Assembly: GCA_964035795.1 (NCBI GenBank) | Contig: OZ038321.1 | Coordinates: 25,511,781-25,575,780 of the forward strand | Source: Pterobdella sp. o SKG-2022 | Taxonomy: Eukaryota; Annelida; Clitellata; Hirudinida; Piscicolidae | DNA length: 64,000 nt | Direction: 5' to 3' | In this document: piece by piece, positions 50,557 to 62,649 of the stretch | How positions within the stretch are numbered: the first letter of the stretch is position 1 | Layout of the letters: every line of letters starts with the position of its first letter | Program-made: the position numbers and the translations under genes | Notes under the pieces: model-generated | What the model saw: only the letters and a program-made list of their open reading frames with translations | Database searches by the model: none | Told to the model about the DNA's origin: nothing

Positions 50557-51591
50557 TCACTTGATGATGGGAGTAGATGCGCCTGAAAACTGACACCCCA
50601 ATGCTGAGAAACACAACGAGGTTGAAGGCAGTTGGCCACTTATCCATATGCATGTTGAGTTGGTAGCATCCAAGCCATGGGAAAGGATGAAGAACGATGA
50701 TTATGAATAATTGCATTTATAACGTGCTTAGAAGTTGTTGTTGTTGTTTACTATCATAGGGGAGTAAAATTTGTACTTAATATAAAGAATTAAAAATAAA
50801 GTATGATAAATATAAGACAAACTAGGAACATGATAATCTACTCATTTAACAGCAAAAAAAATCGTTTCAAATTATGCATGGATGTCAAAAAAAGAATACA
50901 AAAATAATGATAATTAAATAGAAAGGCAAGACTATTACTACTATTGAAATAACAAGGCGAAGGATGAAAGCTAAACAAGAATCACGTGCATAATGATAAT
51001 AACAAAAACAATAATTAAGCATAAAATCGAGATTAAAAGAACAGTATGAAATTTTAAGAGATTTTTTCAATAATAATAAAAATAATAATAATAATGAATG
51101 ATAGAAAAAATATTTTTTGAGAAAAAAGATGCCTGAACTCATTGAAGCAACAAAGTAAATAATTATTGTTGAGATTTTATGATAATAATTTTGATTTCCA
51201 TCTTTTATATTATTATGATGCTTATTTATTATTTTTATTATTATTTATTTGTCATTATCATTTTATGGTGCTTAGTTGATTATTTTTATTATTTCATTAT
51301 GCATATTTGATTGTTGTTATGATGAGGGGCAATCACATGACGTCATTGGGGACAGGAGTGGTGAGGGACACGTGCTCTGCTCCTTTAATAATATCATAAT
51401 AAAAATAATAATGTAATGTAATGCGGTATTTATGAAGAGCTTTTACTTATAGATCAAAGCGCTTGCTACAAATTTAATGTAGCGAAAACACACTGTGGAA
51501 CAGGTGCTAATTGTCGGCCCACGCGGGATCGAGCCTGGTAACTTTTAGATAATTAGTCTAATGCTCAACCATTGAGCTGTATGGGCCGACA

Positions 51592-51632
<41 letters not shown>

Positions 51633-54600
51633 TAATGCTTAAAAAAGTAACATCAAAAATAAATATTAAAACACCATAAACATCAGGAATAAAAATAAAA
51701 ACAATAACAAAAAATCAAAACAACAATTCTAACAATAATAAAAACTAAAACAAAATAAAAATAAAGGCACAGACCCTTGATTGGCAGCTTATGCAGGGTG
51801 TAGTGGTGGATCATGGAGGCGATGTTGCCGAAGGGCTGGCTGAATTGGCCCAAGATGTATCTGCCATCCTATTATTATTATTATTGTTAGTTATTATCAT
51901 TTTTATGCTTATTATTATTATTATTATTACTATTATTATTTTTATTTTAAGTTATTGTTTAGAGACATCTATCATATCACTTCAATTACTGATGATTACT
52001 AACTTGGAGGAAATGTTAGTTTTGATAAAACAATAGATTTATCTGAAATTTCCTCATTTTAAGAACAAAAAAAATAAAGAGAATTTTTATTTATTATTAT
52101 TGTTATTGATTATATAATAACCCTGGTATTCTCCATAATATGGTTATAAATATTGTTCTTAGTTAATATTATTGAACATTATATTTATTATGATCAACAG
52201 GTTAGACTGCAAGTAAAGTGGTCAAAATATAACAAAAAGATTTTCAGAAATTCATTTACAGCATCACAACAAAACCATCAGTAGGTAAATAAACAGGGTA
52301 CTCACCTGCTGATGGTTTTGTTATAAATCGAAAAACGTCAAAATTAATTTCTAAACATCTTCGTGTTATATTTTTAGCCTTTGTTTATTATTATTATTAG
52401 TAGTATTAGTAGCGACCTTAACACCATGGTTATAATTAATATATAGAGGATAGTTATTGAGTAATATTTCAGAACACTATATTATTAAGATACCAAGCTA
52501 TTCGTTATCAACATAACATTTCCAAGTAGAATGGTTATTATTATTATTGTGGGCATGACGTGATAGGCACCTGGTTGGTGACGATCTTCATGTGCATGTA
52601 ACCACGGGAACTCCTGCGATGTCATTATTATTAGTCTTATTATTATTACTCTTTCAATCTTTTATCTCATTGCATGAAGTTAGACGGGTAATGGAAAATG
52701 AAACAAGATGAAAATTTACAATGATAATGACATGCAGAATAATAGGAATAACAACTTGTCACAGAAATCTAGTTAGTTATAACTACCGGACATTACTTAA
52801 GCTACTACGTGTTAACTATTATGTACTTTGGACCGCTTTATTTAATATAATTAATAGTTTAGTATATATTGTTAGGTTGGTTATAATTACCTTCCGGTTT
52901 TAAATTTTAAGAATGGTCATAATTACTTTCCGGTAATTAAAATTTTATAGAATTTCCGAAATTAGTAGTATATAGGGAATGTAACTTTGTGATATTTTAT
53001 TCATGTGGGCCTTTTTAGTATTCATATTGTTGGATTAGTTGTGGTTATTCCTATTAATAATAAGTTTGCTGTTGAAGATTTTTTTAAGAACTTGCGTGAC
53101 ACAGACATACTCAGCACCATTTTTATAAGCAGGATTAGTCATTGTTCTCACTCAAGACCTTAAGCTCTTACCTTATCCCATCCCTTCATGTTCATTATTT
53201 GAGCAAATTATACAGTTTTCCACCGTGTTTGCCAGCGACGTCTATGGTATATTTTTTCGACTAACCTCCACACAATCATCTAGTTTCCACAAAACAACTA
53301 TCTACAACTGACTCAGCTTCATCAAAATAGCATGTAAAGGAAGAAAGTTAATAACGACTCTTAAATGATGACGGTTGTGTTACATTCAAATAAAAACAAT
53401 ATAAATGATAATATTAATAATAATAATAATAATAACAAAAATAATAAGAATAATAATATCAACAGACTTGACGGAGAGAGACAGATCAGTCCTATTTGAT
53501 TCACTCATTCTTACCAGGAAAGCCCCTGAAAATAAAAATGATACTAAAAAGAATTTTTTGTTAATTGAATAAATTATTAACAATTATAACTATGGTGGTA
53601 ATTATAAAAGGGAATGTAAGTATAACTGGAATATATGAAGGAAAGAAAATAAATTACATAGATTTAATGGCCTATGATTTTTTTGAAAATTATGAGTATT
53701 TTTGAATAAATAAAATATTTTTTTAATAATTATTGTGAATTTAAAAAAAAATGATAAAGACAAAAATAAAACCTTCCCGATGGGGTCGCAGCAGTGCTTC
53801 AGCCAGGGTTCTGCTGATAGTGCCATGGTACCAGCTGAATTGTGGGATGAGTCAGATAAACATAAAAATATATATGATGAGCTTAGAAAATCATTTATGA
53901 CTTAATGAAAAGTTAACAGTTAGAACAAAAATGATGAGAAAATAAGTTTTCACTATAATAATGCTTCTAGTAATAATAATATGATGTATGAGTCAGACTG
54001 ACACACGTTGAACACATATGTTAATTAAGACTCAGTTGATATTCCAATGTAGTTAACACCACATATGCAAGATATGCGGTCGAACAATTCATTGGGTGGT
54101 TTTGATGCCTGCTCATCCAGGTTTGGTATTTGAATTTTCTACCAATCTACCAACCATGACGTGTTGACGATGAGCGTATAACGAGTATAGATTAAGATAT
54201 TTGCGTAAAGTTATAGAAAGAGAAAATTCTCACATGAAAATATATATAAATCAATATTTTCGTATCACGAACATAACAAAATTAAACAATTACCATCGCT
54301 GAAGCAATCGCCAATATAAAACACCCCAAATACCAATGCCTTTGAGTGAGGCAAAAAGCATTGGCGACTGACGAAATCATTTAAGCAAATTTTAATGCCT
54401 CCCAGCGACAGAGCTAGTGAAGATAATGAGCACAAGTCAACAACTTACAACACTGAAAATACTCTATAACAACTACAACTTCAACTTCAACACAAACTTT
54501 CATAATCAAGTTTCACTCAACACAAAACAACTACACCCATAAAACCGCCTACGAACAATTGTTGCTGCAGAGGAAGATGTAGATCGATGGGTGCATATGA

Positions 54601-57600
54601 TGAAGATGCAGTAGAGAAGAGGGAAGTTCGAGATGTGTGGTGTGGTGAGTATGGGTTCTTCATTCCATCTGGTGCTGTATGATGGGTGTTGTGAGTTGAT
54701 AGTAAGTGTTGTTGTGTTGTGGTGAATGATCTGAGCCGATAGTAAGTGTTTTGTGGTGGTGGAAGGTATTGCAATGTGCTTTGGTAATGAAAATAGTGAA
54801 ATAATAGCTGAAAATAATTAAAATAATGAACAAGTTAATCATTTATATATTTTTTTATATACTGATTTTTTTATTGATGAAAACAACAATTACATGAAAT
54901 TTGAGAGAAAAAGTTCAATACAAACTAATAATCTAAATACCTAAAGCTATTATATGAAAACTTGTATAATAATTTACATTTATTATTTCAGGTATTCTAT
55001 TATCCATATAATTAACATTATTATGAAATAAAACTAACAAAAAACGATATTATTTAAACCATCATTCTCTAATGGATTATTAGTATTATAATCATGAGCA
55101 GACACATCCTATTGCACATAGGGATGAAAATAAAAGAACCAGTCTGAAAGTTGTTGGGATGGTCCCAGGGTTCTTCATACTCGTGTCTGTAATCAATGCT
55201 ACGAACACTTCCAGATCTATGAAGGGTTTATGGTTGATGTTTTAAGGAATGCGATGGTTGATAATTTATTTGTTCTACCATGAAGAAAATGCTTGCTCAT
55301 CTTATACTTACTATATATAACGATACATGAAAACCATTAAGTCAGCACAAAGGGGGTTTTGAGCTGTGCAATCATGTACAAGCTATTGTATGTGAGTGTA
55401 CTGTGGTGTAGTTGTATTGGATATCTCACATCCCCATAAAGACTATGATACATGATTATGAAATATGTGATGGTTATGTTGAATGACCTTTATCCATTTT
55501 TTTCATTCAAAGATTTTTTTGTTTTACCATTTACACTAATTTTTTTGTCAGTTAATCATGGTTGCTTTTATGCATTTGACTGTCATTTAGCTTTGTATAA
55601 TTAGGATTGTTTTTATGCTATTTGTAGGACTAAGGAATAATAATATATTATGCACACAAATGTTATTTGAAATCTTGAATCAAATAAAATTTACTCATAT
55701 ATTTAAATTTAAATTTAGTTTTCTTATCGATCTCTATTTTATTATCAATTAAATTTACGTCTAAAACTATATTTAAATATATTTTTAGTCTTTTTTTCTC
55801 AAATTCCATTAAGCGCCTCTTTATAGAAAGCCTTATGTTGTCCAGTTAATAAATTTTTGATGTTAATGGCTCTCATACAGGTCTAGTCATATAAGTTAAC
55901 GTATAGTTCCAGCAGTACTAAACCATGATACAATTACTTTTAAATGCTTCACCTTTGATTAAAAATCAAACAGACTATGAATAAGATTCAATCAATTCAT
56001 TGACAAATTTAAAATTATCCTGATAAACAAATAATTTTTAAAAATCTAATGAATAGATGGAAATAAAATTATATGAAAATAATAGTATATAATAGAAAAC
56101 CGGTAGTGTCCAGGGTGGGGTGAATAAGGGGATTGGTGGTGGTAGTAATGCTGGGGAGGGTGTTGGTAGTTGTATTGGCCATCAAGCCCATAAGCACTAC
56201 GCATCATTAATGAACTGTTAGTGTTTTTGTTGTTGTAGTTGTAGTTATAGTTGCTGTTATTGTTGTTGTAGTTTGTTGTATTGATGGTGTTGCGATTGTA
56301 ACTGTTGGCTGTTTCTCCCAGTCTTATTGGTGGTTCTGGAGGAGGTCCTGTTGGAGAAGTTGCCTCAGTAATAAACTAACGTATTTTAAGTTATGAAATG
56401 AAACAACGAAAAAAAGAAAAAAAATAGTGTGAAAACAATAATAATAAAAATGGCACAGACCAGGTGGGAGTGAAGGTTCGTTGTACTTAGAAAATCTCCA
56501 TGACTGATCAATATGGGAATCTGTGGGAGTCTTTGCTGATAGATCTAGTGGCTGGTTGAGGAGAGTGGGTGGTGGAGGTGGTAGATGATTAGGAAGGTTG
56601 TAAGTCTTGGCTGGCAGTGGTGGTGGAGGGCCTTCTAATGTGCCTGTGTCTGAACTTTCATCTATGTTGCTTGTCGTTGTGGTTGTTGTTGTATTAGTGG
56701 TGGTATTTGTGTTGTCGTTACTCCATGACCGTAGTGTGTCAAAACCGATCTGAGTCTCACCAACACACTTGTTGGCAGCATCATCATCACCACTCGGGGG
56801 AGCGTCATCATCCACCTCACCTGCCCCCCCTGGGTGGTTCAATGTGGTCGTTGAGGATTTCAATGACGACATGCCTGTGCGGGGTTGTGTCATGAGAACT
56901 ACTGGAAAGTGAACATTTTATTTCAGAGACATGAAACGTCATTCTAGATTATCAAGTTGATGAAATACATGGTCAAACACAACACTTACTACTTAATTTT
57001 TTTAATTTATGACTGCTTGAACTTATGATAAATGTTTTTCATGGTAAATATGGATGGATGATGATTCTATATAGATGTATATTTTATGAAAAAATCTTTT
57101 ATGCAACTTGAAGGCACCTGAGTCTAGAGGTTTAAAGATGGGTCCTTCTTCATAAGGGTCATCATATTCAATCTGTTGCCGATCCACTGATGATGAAGAC
57201 GATGATTCTGCAAGGTGATTTGATAAAATGTGGTGGAAAAGTGTGGATTTAAATGAGGGATTAATGTGATTCGAGTGATGATGAATATTTTCCATTTGGG
57301 TGTGAAAAAATTAAGCGAAGTGTATAATGACCGTGATGTAAGTTTTGTTGTTAGAAATAATTTAATTTAGCTTGAAGCACTGTGGATGAAGTGAGGTGAG
57401 TTTGAATGCTGATGGGTAGTGTTATGACATACATAAAACTATAAATAAATTAACTATGAAACTATGCTCAAAAAATAGAAGAAAAATGATGATTAACTAA
57501 TTAAAAATTAAAAGTGCAGGTAATTAAATAATTAAATAATTTATAGGGGCCGACCCCTAAGGCTCAGTGGTAGAGCATTGGACTAATTATCCAAAGTTAC

Positions 57601-59995
57601 CAGGTTCAATTCCGCGTGGATTGACAATTATATACACAAGGAGTAGCGCCCTGTGAAATATCTGTTGAGCTAATAAAACCCCAATATGGGACTAAGAGTG
57701 GATCTAAAAAATAATAATTGATTACTACAAACTATACTTTTAAAAATGCTAAAAAAATATAGAAAAACAATCACCTGCTTTGATGACATCGGGAAGTTTT
57801 TGATTGCTTGGTGTTTTTTTATCATTCTCTGCACCCTGCATTTATGATTGAGTTAAAGAAAATGATGAATAGATGGATGGATGACTAGGTAAATGAACGA
57901 ATATGTGAGATGTATAAATATATGAATGAATAGTAGAGGAGTAAATGAACAGGAAAATGGTTGACTGGGTAAATAATTGAATGAATATATAAAAATTTAT
58001 AATATATAAATATATATATAACATGATTTTGAATCTTTTCTTCCATTTTAATGAAGGTAGCTAAAGTAACGCTTTTTTTAAAAATAATTTTTACATGTAT
58101 ACTTTCAATCTTCATTACTTTTTATTCAAATCACCTCTTGGATTTAAGCCAACTTATGGACCATATAATTATTTTCACCCTAAAACATGATTGGATGCCC
58201 AAATGAATGAGTGGATAGATTAATAGATGGAATAAAAACACTGGAATGATTGATGCAAACAAATGAAATACTTTTGAAATGCCATATGAATGATATATGC
58301 TTGAAACAATCAAGAATGAATATATAAAATATCAAAATTGATGTATTGTTTTTTATTGATATTTTATTAAACTTTATTGTTTATGTTTTGATAAGTGTAT
58401 GGAAAAGTGTAGGATATATAAATTGATGAAGGAAAATTTACATATATGTAAGGTATTCATTATAAACAGAAGCATGAAACAAAAATAAAACTAAATGTGA
58501 AATAAAATAGATTTGAACAGAGAAAAAGATGAATAAATACAAATAGACATATAGAGATGAATAAATAAAAAATTTTTTTTTTCATTATATTCTACATTAA
58601 TGGTTTATTGTTATTGCAAAAAATTTCATCATTGTAGTAATGATGCAAAGTAACTAAAATAATGAAAATATAATTCAAATATCAATTTTAAAACATGCAA
58701 AAAATTTTGTTAAAAGTGTAGTTAAATTTCTAAAAAAAATTGAACTAAAAAAAATATATAAAAAAAAAATTTTTTTAATTCTTGAATTAATGAAACTATA
58801 TTGAAAATAACTTCCACAATATTAAAAGTAATGATTCAACGATGAATTAAATAAAAAATCAATTTAAAATATATATATTAAAAAATAATAAAATTTGAGT
58901 TATTTTTTATTCTAAGCACAATATTATATAAAGTTGAGAAATATAAAAAGCTGCATCTCAAGGTCTAGAATTCTTATCAAGGTGTTGAACCTGAGTACAG
59001 ATATACAAATGTTTGAGGCCAACTCATGCCAAACATGATTTTTATAGTTATCAAATATTTATATGAAATTTGGATTATTAAAAAATTTTTTAACATAAAA
59101 TATTGACTTTAATGATTTGAATCAAACACTTTTATTAACTGAATAACAATATGAAAAAATCATTATAATGGTTTTTTTAGATTTTTTATCAATAGGTTAA
59201 AAAATTAAAAGTTCACGAATCTAATTAATCTCAAACAAAGAGAAAAACTTATTAAAAATAAAACCACTTTAGTCATATTCTTGAGACCAAATCTATTGAT
59301 GACAAAAGTTAAAAATGCCTTCAAAATAAGAGAAAAAAAACTTAACATCATAAATGTAAATAAGTGAGCCCTGAATAAATAATAAAGCTAAAAATATAAA
59401 TGGTGAAAAAAATGTATTTAAACTCTTCTCTGAATAAGACTGAACTGAAAAAGTTAGTTTGGATATGAAATAATCTGTAATCTATAAATTTAGGCATTTT
59501 TGTTTCAAAACATAAAAATAACATGATATAACATTTAAAATTTGACACAAAAGACAAGTAGATAAAAACTAAAACTGAGAATTTTAAAAAGCAAGATTAC
59601 TTCAAATAAGCTATTTTACAACTAGTAAATTGTCATGTTTAACAAACGGAAAATAGTTATAAGTGTTCTCAAAGATAAACTAACAAACAGACCTTGCCAA
59701 AAGTTGAAAGAGACTCCGGTTTTTCATCGCCGACGTTAAGTTTCAGTGTTATTTCGTTAAGGATCGAATCCGGAGTTATCTTGTCTTTGATGACAGCACT
59801 GTAGACTGGAGCATCTACGTCACTAGTCGTCTGTTGAGCAAAAGTGGACTGGGTGGGGGAAATGTTACGAGGCTCGTTAGCGTCTTCCTTTTTCTCCGAT
59901 CGTTGCACTTTCGGAGATCCAACATCACATTTATCCTTATGACATGGCGATGATTTCTTGTTTCCTAATCCAAAATGTTTAAGAATTTTTGCCAT
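50557..59995 (-). CDS. Shb/Shd/Shf-family SH2 adaptor protein
   Basis: Exons assembled by hand: 59995-59693, 57836-57776, 57207-57118, 56901-56461, 56347-56101, 55216-55140, an unresolved linker, then 53834-53773, 53525-53468, 52613-52571, 51868-51775 and 50582-50557. All joins shown are phase-compatible. The N-terminus MAKILKHFGLGNKK resembles the MAKWL...LGN start of vertebrate Shb. The middle is proline-rich and poly-Asn/Thr with PPPPLPAK and tyrosine motifs EYDDPYEEGP and EYEEPWDHP. The C-terminus is an SH2 domain: WYHGTISRTLAEALL, FLVR with its phosphotyrosine-binding Arg, GYMHMK, YILGQFSQPF, MIHHYTLHKLPIKG. The tail after LPIKG is short (ASTPIIK). Expected role: cytosolic adaptor in receptor tyrosine kinase signalling. 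Length would be about 500 residues plus the linker, like human SHB. Which of Shb, Shd, Shf or She it matches is not resolved. Confidence 0.86.
51411..51590 (-). mobile_element. tRNA-derived SINE in last intron of the SH2 gene
   Basis: Same family as at 43949: B box GATCGAGCC variant (CCTGGTAAC side), tRNA-like head at 51590-51520, body ending at ATTACATTAC. It is followed by an AAT microsatellite. Confidence 0.85.
51591..51632. repeat. (AAT)n microsatellite
   Basis: About a dozen AAT units directly abutting the SINE head. Further ATT/AAT tracts occur at 51065, 51870, 52385 and 53405 in introns of the same gene. Confidence 0.92.
52269..52321. repeat. 18-bp inverted repeat in an SH2-gene intron
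   Basis: ACAAAACCATCAGTAGGT at 52269-52286 pairs with ACCTGCTGATGGTTTTGT at 52304-52321 with one mismatch and a 17-nt loop. Probably a small fold-back. Confidence 0.8.
54530..54810 (-). other. Candidate linker exon of the SH2 adaptor gene
   Basis: A phase 1 to phase 2 exon is needed between 55140 and 53834. This low-complexity stretch is open in one suitable frame, from an acceptor TTTTCAG at about 54809 to a GG-GTTTTA donor near 54549. That frame contains SYSTRWNEEPILTT and ends ATIVRR before WYHG. A second frame (YLPPPQNTYYRLRSF) is also long but does not fit the phases. A short direct repeat (CACTTACTATC) inflates open frames here, so the exon call is weak. Confidence 0.35.
57546..57656 (+). 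mobile_element. tRNA-Ile-like SINE head in intron 2 of the SH2 gene
   Basis: A box GGCTCAGTGGTAGAGC, a five-base-pair anticodon stem TTGGA/TCCAA around CTAATTA (AAT anticodon), and B box GGTTCAATTCC. The acceptor stem does not pair cleanly and the sequence runs into a SINE-like tail (GCGCCCTGTG), so I read it as a SINE rather than a working tRNA gene. Confidence 0.65.
58030..59690. other. First intron of the SH2 gene, no further features
   Basis: Very AT-rich intron sequence between exon 1 (ends 59693) and exon 2 (starts 57836). It has several ATGAATGAATAGATGG-like irregular repeats near 57860 and 58200. No additional exon found. Confidence 0.6.
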
Positions 59996-60175
59996 TTGAA
60001 AAACTCTCAACAATGCAACATTAAAACGAGTGACTAAAACCAAAGAAGCATATAGAGCAAAGCTATCTTATGTTAATCACGTCTTACTCATCTTTGCGAA
60101 ATTTTATACATTTGTAATAAATTTTTCAAATTTTTTTATTAAAAAAAACACTTTACATAATTAATGAAATTAAAA
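59996..60175 (-). promoter_or_regulatory. 180-bp intercistronic spacer, RSL24D1 to SH2 adaptor
   Basis: The RSL24D1 stop is at 60176 and the next ATG on the same strand is at 59995. On the minus strand the spacer contains TTTTAATAAAAAAA (AATAAA poly(A) signal) soon after the stop. It then has TTCTTTGGTTTTAG, a pyrimidine-rich AG that could serve as a trans-splice or 5'-UTR acceptor ahead of the ATG. Confidence 0.5.
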
Positions 60176-62308
60176 TTATTCGGCCACTTCCATCAAAGTT
60201 TGTGTTTCATTTTTAATTTCAGTCAACTTAACTTTCTTCTTTTCTTTAAGTTTAGCTGCAAATTTTTTTTATGCATAATTTAACATTCAGAACCAAAATT
60301 TTAAATGGAAAATTTGAATCAAATTGATGCAAACATTAAGTAATGAATAAAAATGAATATTTGAAAAAATGATTATTAATTTCATACCAGCTGGAGCTTT
60401 AATGAGATGTATATTTGTGGCCACTTCCCTCATGTCATTTGCCTTTCTCAACTCTTTACCTTTGCTCAGTCTGCAGTAATCATCATTATTATTATTAGAC
60501 CCCTTTCACCTGATGTTTGGCCCAACAAGAGTATCAATTAATCAGCTTTAAATAATTAGTCAAAATTAAATTGCGTGTCTTGATAATTTATTAGTTAATA
60601 AAGTATGAAATTTAAGCTCAATTTTTGAATATGTGTTTTTGAAAAATCATTGAAAAATGAAGTTATCTTATAAACTTTAAGTTTAAAAAACATATAATGC
60701 CTCTAAAAATTTTCACCTAACATTCACATCCATACTTTTTTTTATAAAAAAATAAACACAAAATGGCTACCACATACAAAATGACTACCTTTCTTTGATG
60801 AACTGTCTTTCTCTCTTCTCTCGTATCTCTTTTATTCTCTTTATGTTCTCAACTGTTGAATTGTATGTTTTCCTGTTTATCTATGTATAACTGAAGTAGC
60901 CTATAAACAAAAAAATTTGAATCAAACACTTTTATAAATTAAATAATAAAAAATAAATAGCACAAAGCATTTCATAAGTTGAACTCACATTATCAAGTAT
61001 ACAAACTCAAAGACTGCTAACTGTTAGCAACGTCTTCAAGTTTGTATACTTGATGAAGTGAGTTCAACTTGAGAAAAGCTTAGTGTTATTATTTAGTTAA
61101 TAAAAATGTTGATTCAAATCATATCTATCTTAATCAATTAAATCTTATTTATAGGCTTGTTCTATATACCAAAATTACTGATTATCTTGTGGAATGGTCT
61201 ATAAAAAAATATTTTCAAATAGAAAACTCATTTAAGATAATTCCAAAACTGCAATATTTAGAGATTTCCTTATAAAGTTCATCATAAATTATTTAAAATA
61301 TGCAAAAATGTCTTCTTCTTGATGTGATGTAATGAAGAAGTGTGATTTCAGTTTATATTATTCGCATAAACACAAAACTTGTTAATATCGAAAAATTTAA
61401 TTTCAATTAAACTGAAATTAAAACTTTTGGAAAATCAAATATTTTCAACATGATAGTATTTGATTACCTTATACAACTTATGGTGAAGAAAGACTATAAA
61501 AAGAAAAGATTGATATCACCAATAATAATAATATTAATGATAATAGTAAAAAACCTGTCTTCTTGACAACATTTCTGTCATACTTCATGGGGATATTTCT
61601 TCTCTTTTCAAACTCATATACTGAATCAACAGACAATTCTTTGCCTGTTCATTAATATTAATGATTCTAAATTACAAAATCACAAACATAAAGTTTGAAC
61701 TATAATTTTTTTTATTTATCTTTATTTATAGGTTTAGTTATAATGTTAATTTAATAATTTTGAATAACCATAAGTTTAGTATGATTATTATATATTAATA
61801 AGATACTTGTAGTAAACAATGAATCTACAAAAAAATAATAATCAAAATGTTTTAAGAAGTAGTGAAAGCTTTGGAGTATAAAATACATCAAATTAGGTGT
61901 GGCAAACAACCCACCAGCAGCTTTCCTGAATGCTTTGGTCCATCGCACTTTTCTCGGATTTCTTTTGCTCATAAATGCCTTACGACACTTGGACCGACAG
62001 AAATGAAATACCTGTGTGAGGAAGAAACGCCATTGATGCTATGAAAAACAAAAACTATTTCTAGGAGTCTACTTTCAATGTATAAATATATATATATCAA
62101 AAAAATTTGATAAAGAAAAACAAAAAATGAGTATTAATTTAATAAAATAGGACTTTAATAAGTGAAACAATGAGAGTAAGTGTAACTACGAGTTAGATGT
62201 ATAAATGAAATTAAAACAAAATCTAACTTTAGAATCGTTTCTGATAAAAATTGTTCCATGCCCTGGATATTTTGGAGAAGAACAAAAATAACATTTTTCA
62301 ATCCTCAT
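60176..62308 (-). CDS. RSL24D1: RSL24D1 (RLP24): 60S ribosome biogenesis factor, L24-like
   Basis: Six exons: 62308-62228, 62011-61915, 61644-61555, 60852-60789, 60470-60388 and 60255-60176. Total 495 nt, 164 residues against 163 in human, with all phases consistent. It begins [18 protein letters not shown], then [18 protein letters not shown] completes the CxxC zinc knuckle pair. [13 protein letters not shown] is essentially invariant in the family. [16 protein letters not shown] and [11 protein letters not shown] follow, and a Lys-rich C-terminus ends in MEVAE. The protein joins nuclear pre-60S particles at the place later taken by ribosomal protein eL24. A hairpin lies in intron 3. It sits between two same-strand genes with gaps of about 180-185 bp, suggesting co-transcription. 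Confidence 0.95.
60976..61070. repeat. Inverted repeat (about 40-bp arms) in RSL24D1 intron 3
   Basis: AAGTTGAACTCAC and ATCAAGTATACAAACT on the left pair with AGTTTGTATACTTGAT and GTGAGTTCAACTT on the right, with a few mismatches and a short central loop (CTGCTAACTGTTAGCA). A fold-back element or an intronic RNA hairpin. Confidence 0.85.
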
Positions 62309-62493
62309 CTTTACTTATTTTCATGTATTGAAGTGTAAAAGAATTATATATTCGCTCACAGCACAGAACCCCAATTCTTTTTTTAAATAGGATTTTATAA
62401 ACTATATAATAAAACTTAAGTCCAAAAACTTCCAATCAACATTTAAATCTTGGAAAAAAATTTTTTTACTGCATTTGAAAACTTAAAAAATTC
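62309..62493 (-). promoter_or_regulatory. 185-bp spacer upstream of RSL24D1
   Basis: Separates the stop codon of the upstream minus-strand gene (62494) from the RSL24D1 ATG (62308). It must contain the upstream gene's 3' UTR and the start of RSL24D1. An AG directly precedes the ATG (GTAAAG-ATG) behind a T-rich stretch. Confidence 0.45.
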
Positions 62494-62637
62494 TCAAGAA
62501 CCAACGAGACCAATTTTCTTGAAATCTTCATGACACTGACTCTTTATACCCTCTTCAACGTTGTATGTGAAACTTCCATTCATGATACTGCAATAAGCTC
62601 CTTCCATCTCAAATTCTTCATATATCGACCAACACCA
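62494..62637 (-). CDS. Terminal exon of an unidentified gene
   Basis: After a CTTCAG acceptor the frame runs for 47 codons to TGA. It reads WCWSIYEEFEMEGAYCSIMN, then GSFTYNVEEG and KSQCHEDFKKIGLVGS. It uses Glu, Cys and Trp codons unlike the AT-rich noise around it, and other frames are closed, so it is very likely coding. I do not recognise the family and found no convincing upstream exon before the window ends. It lies 185 bp ahead of RSL24D1 on the same strand. Confidence 0.6.
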   Translation of the reverse strand, partial: WCWSIYEEFEMEGAYCSIMNGSFTYNVEEGIKSQCHEDFKKIGLVGS

Positions 62638-62649
62638 CTGAAGCCGCAG

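Noticed and set aside
51591..51632. CRISPR-like or other regularly spaced repeat array
   Set aside because: Simple AAT microsatellite without spacers, in a eukaryotic intron.
51791..52036. Plus-strand frame ending in long Leu/Ile runs
   Set aside because: It overlaps an SH2 exon on the other strand and an ATT microsatellite; the hydrophobic run is repeat-derived.
54517..54774. Frame with LPPPQNTYYRLRSF as an SH2-gene exon
   Set aside because: It does not fit the phases of the flanking exons once the EYEEPWD exon at 55216-55140 is included; open frames here are inflated by a short direct repeat.
57546..57620. Possible functional tRNA-Ile (AAT) gene
   Set aside because: A and B boxes and the anticodon stem are good, but the acceptor stem does not pair and a SINE-like body follows; four other sites show the same SINE family.
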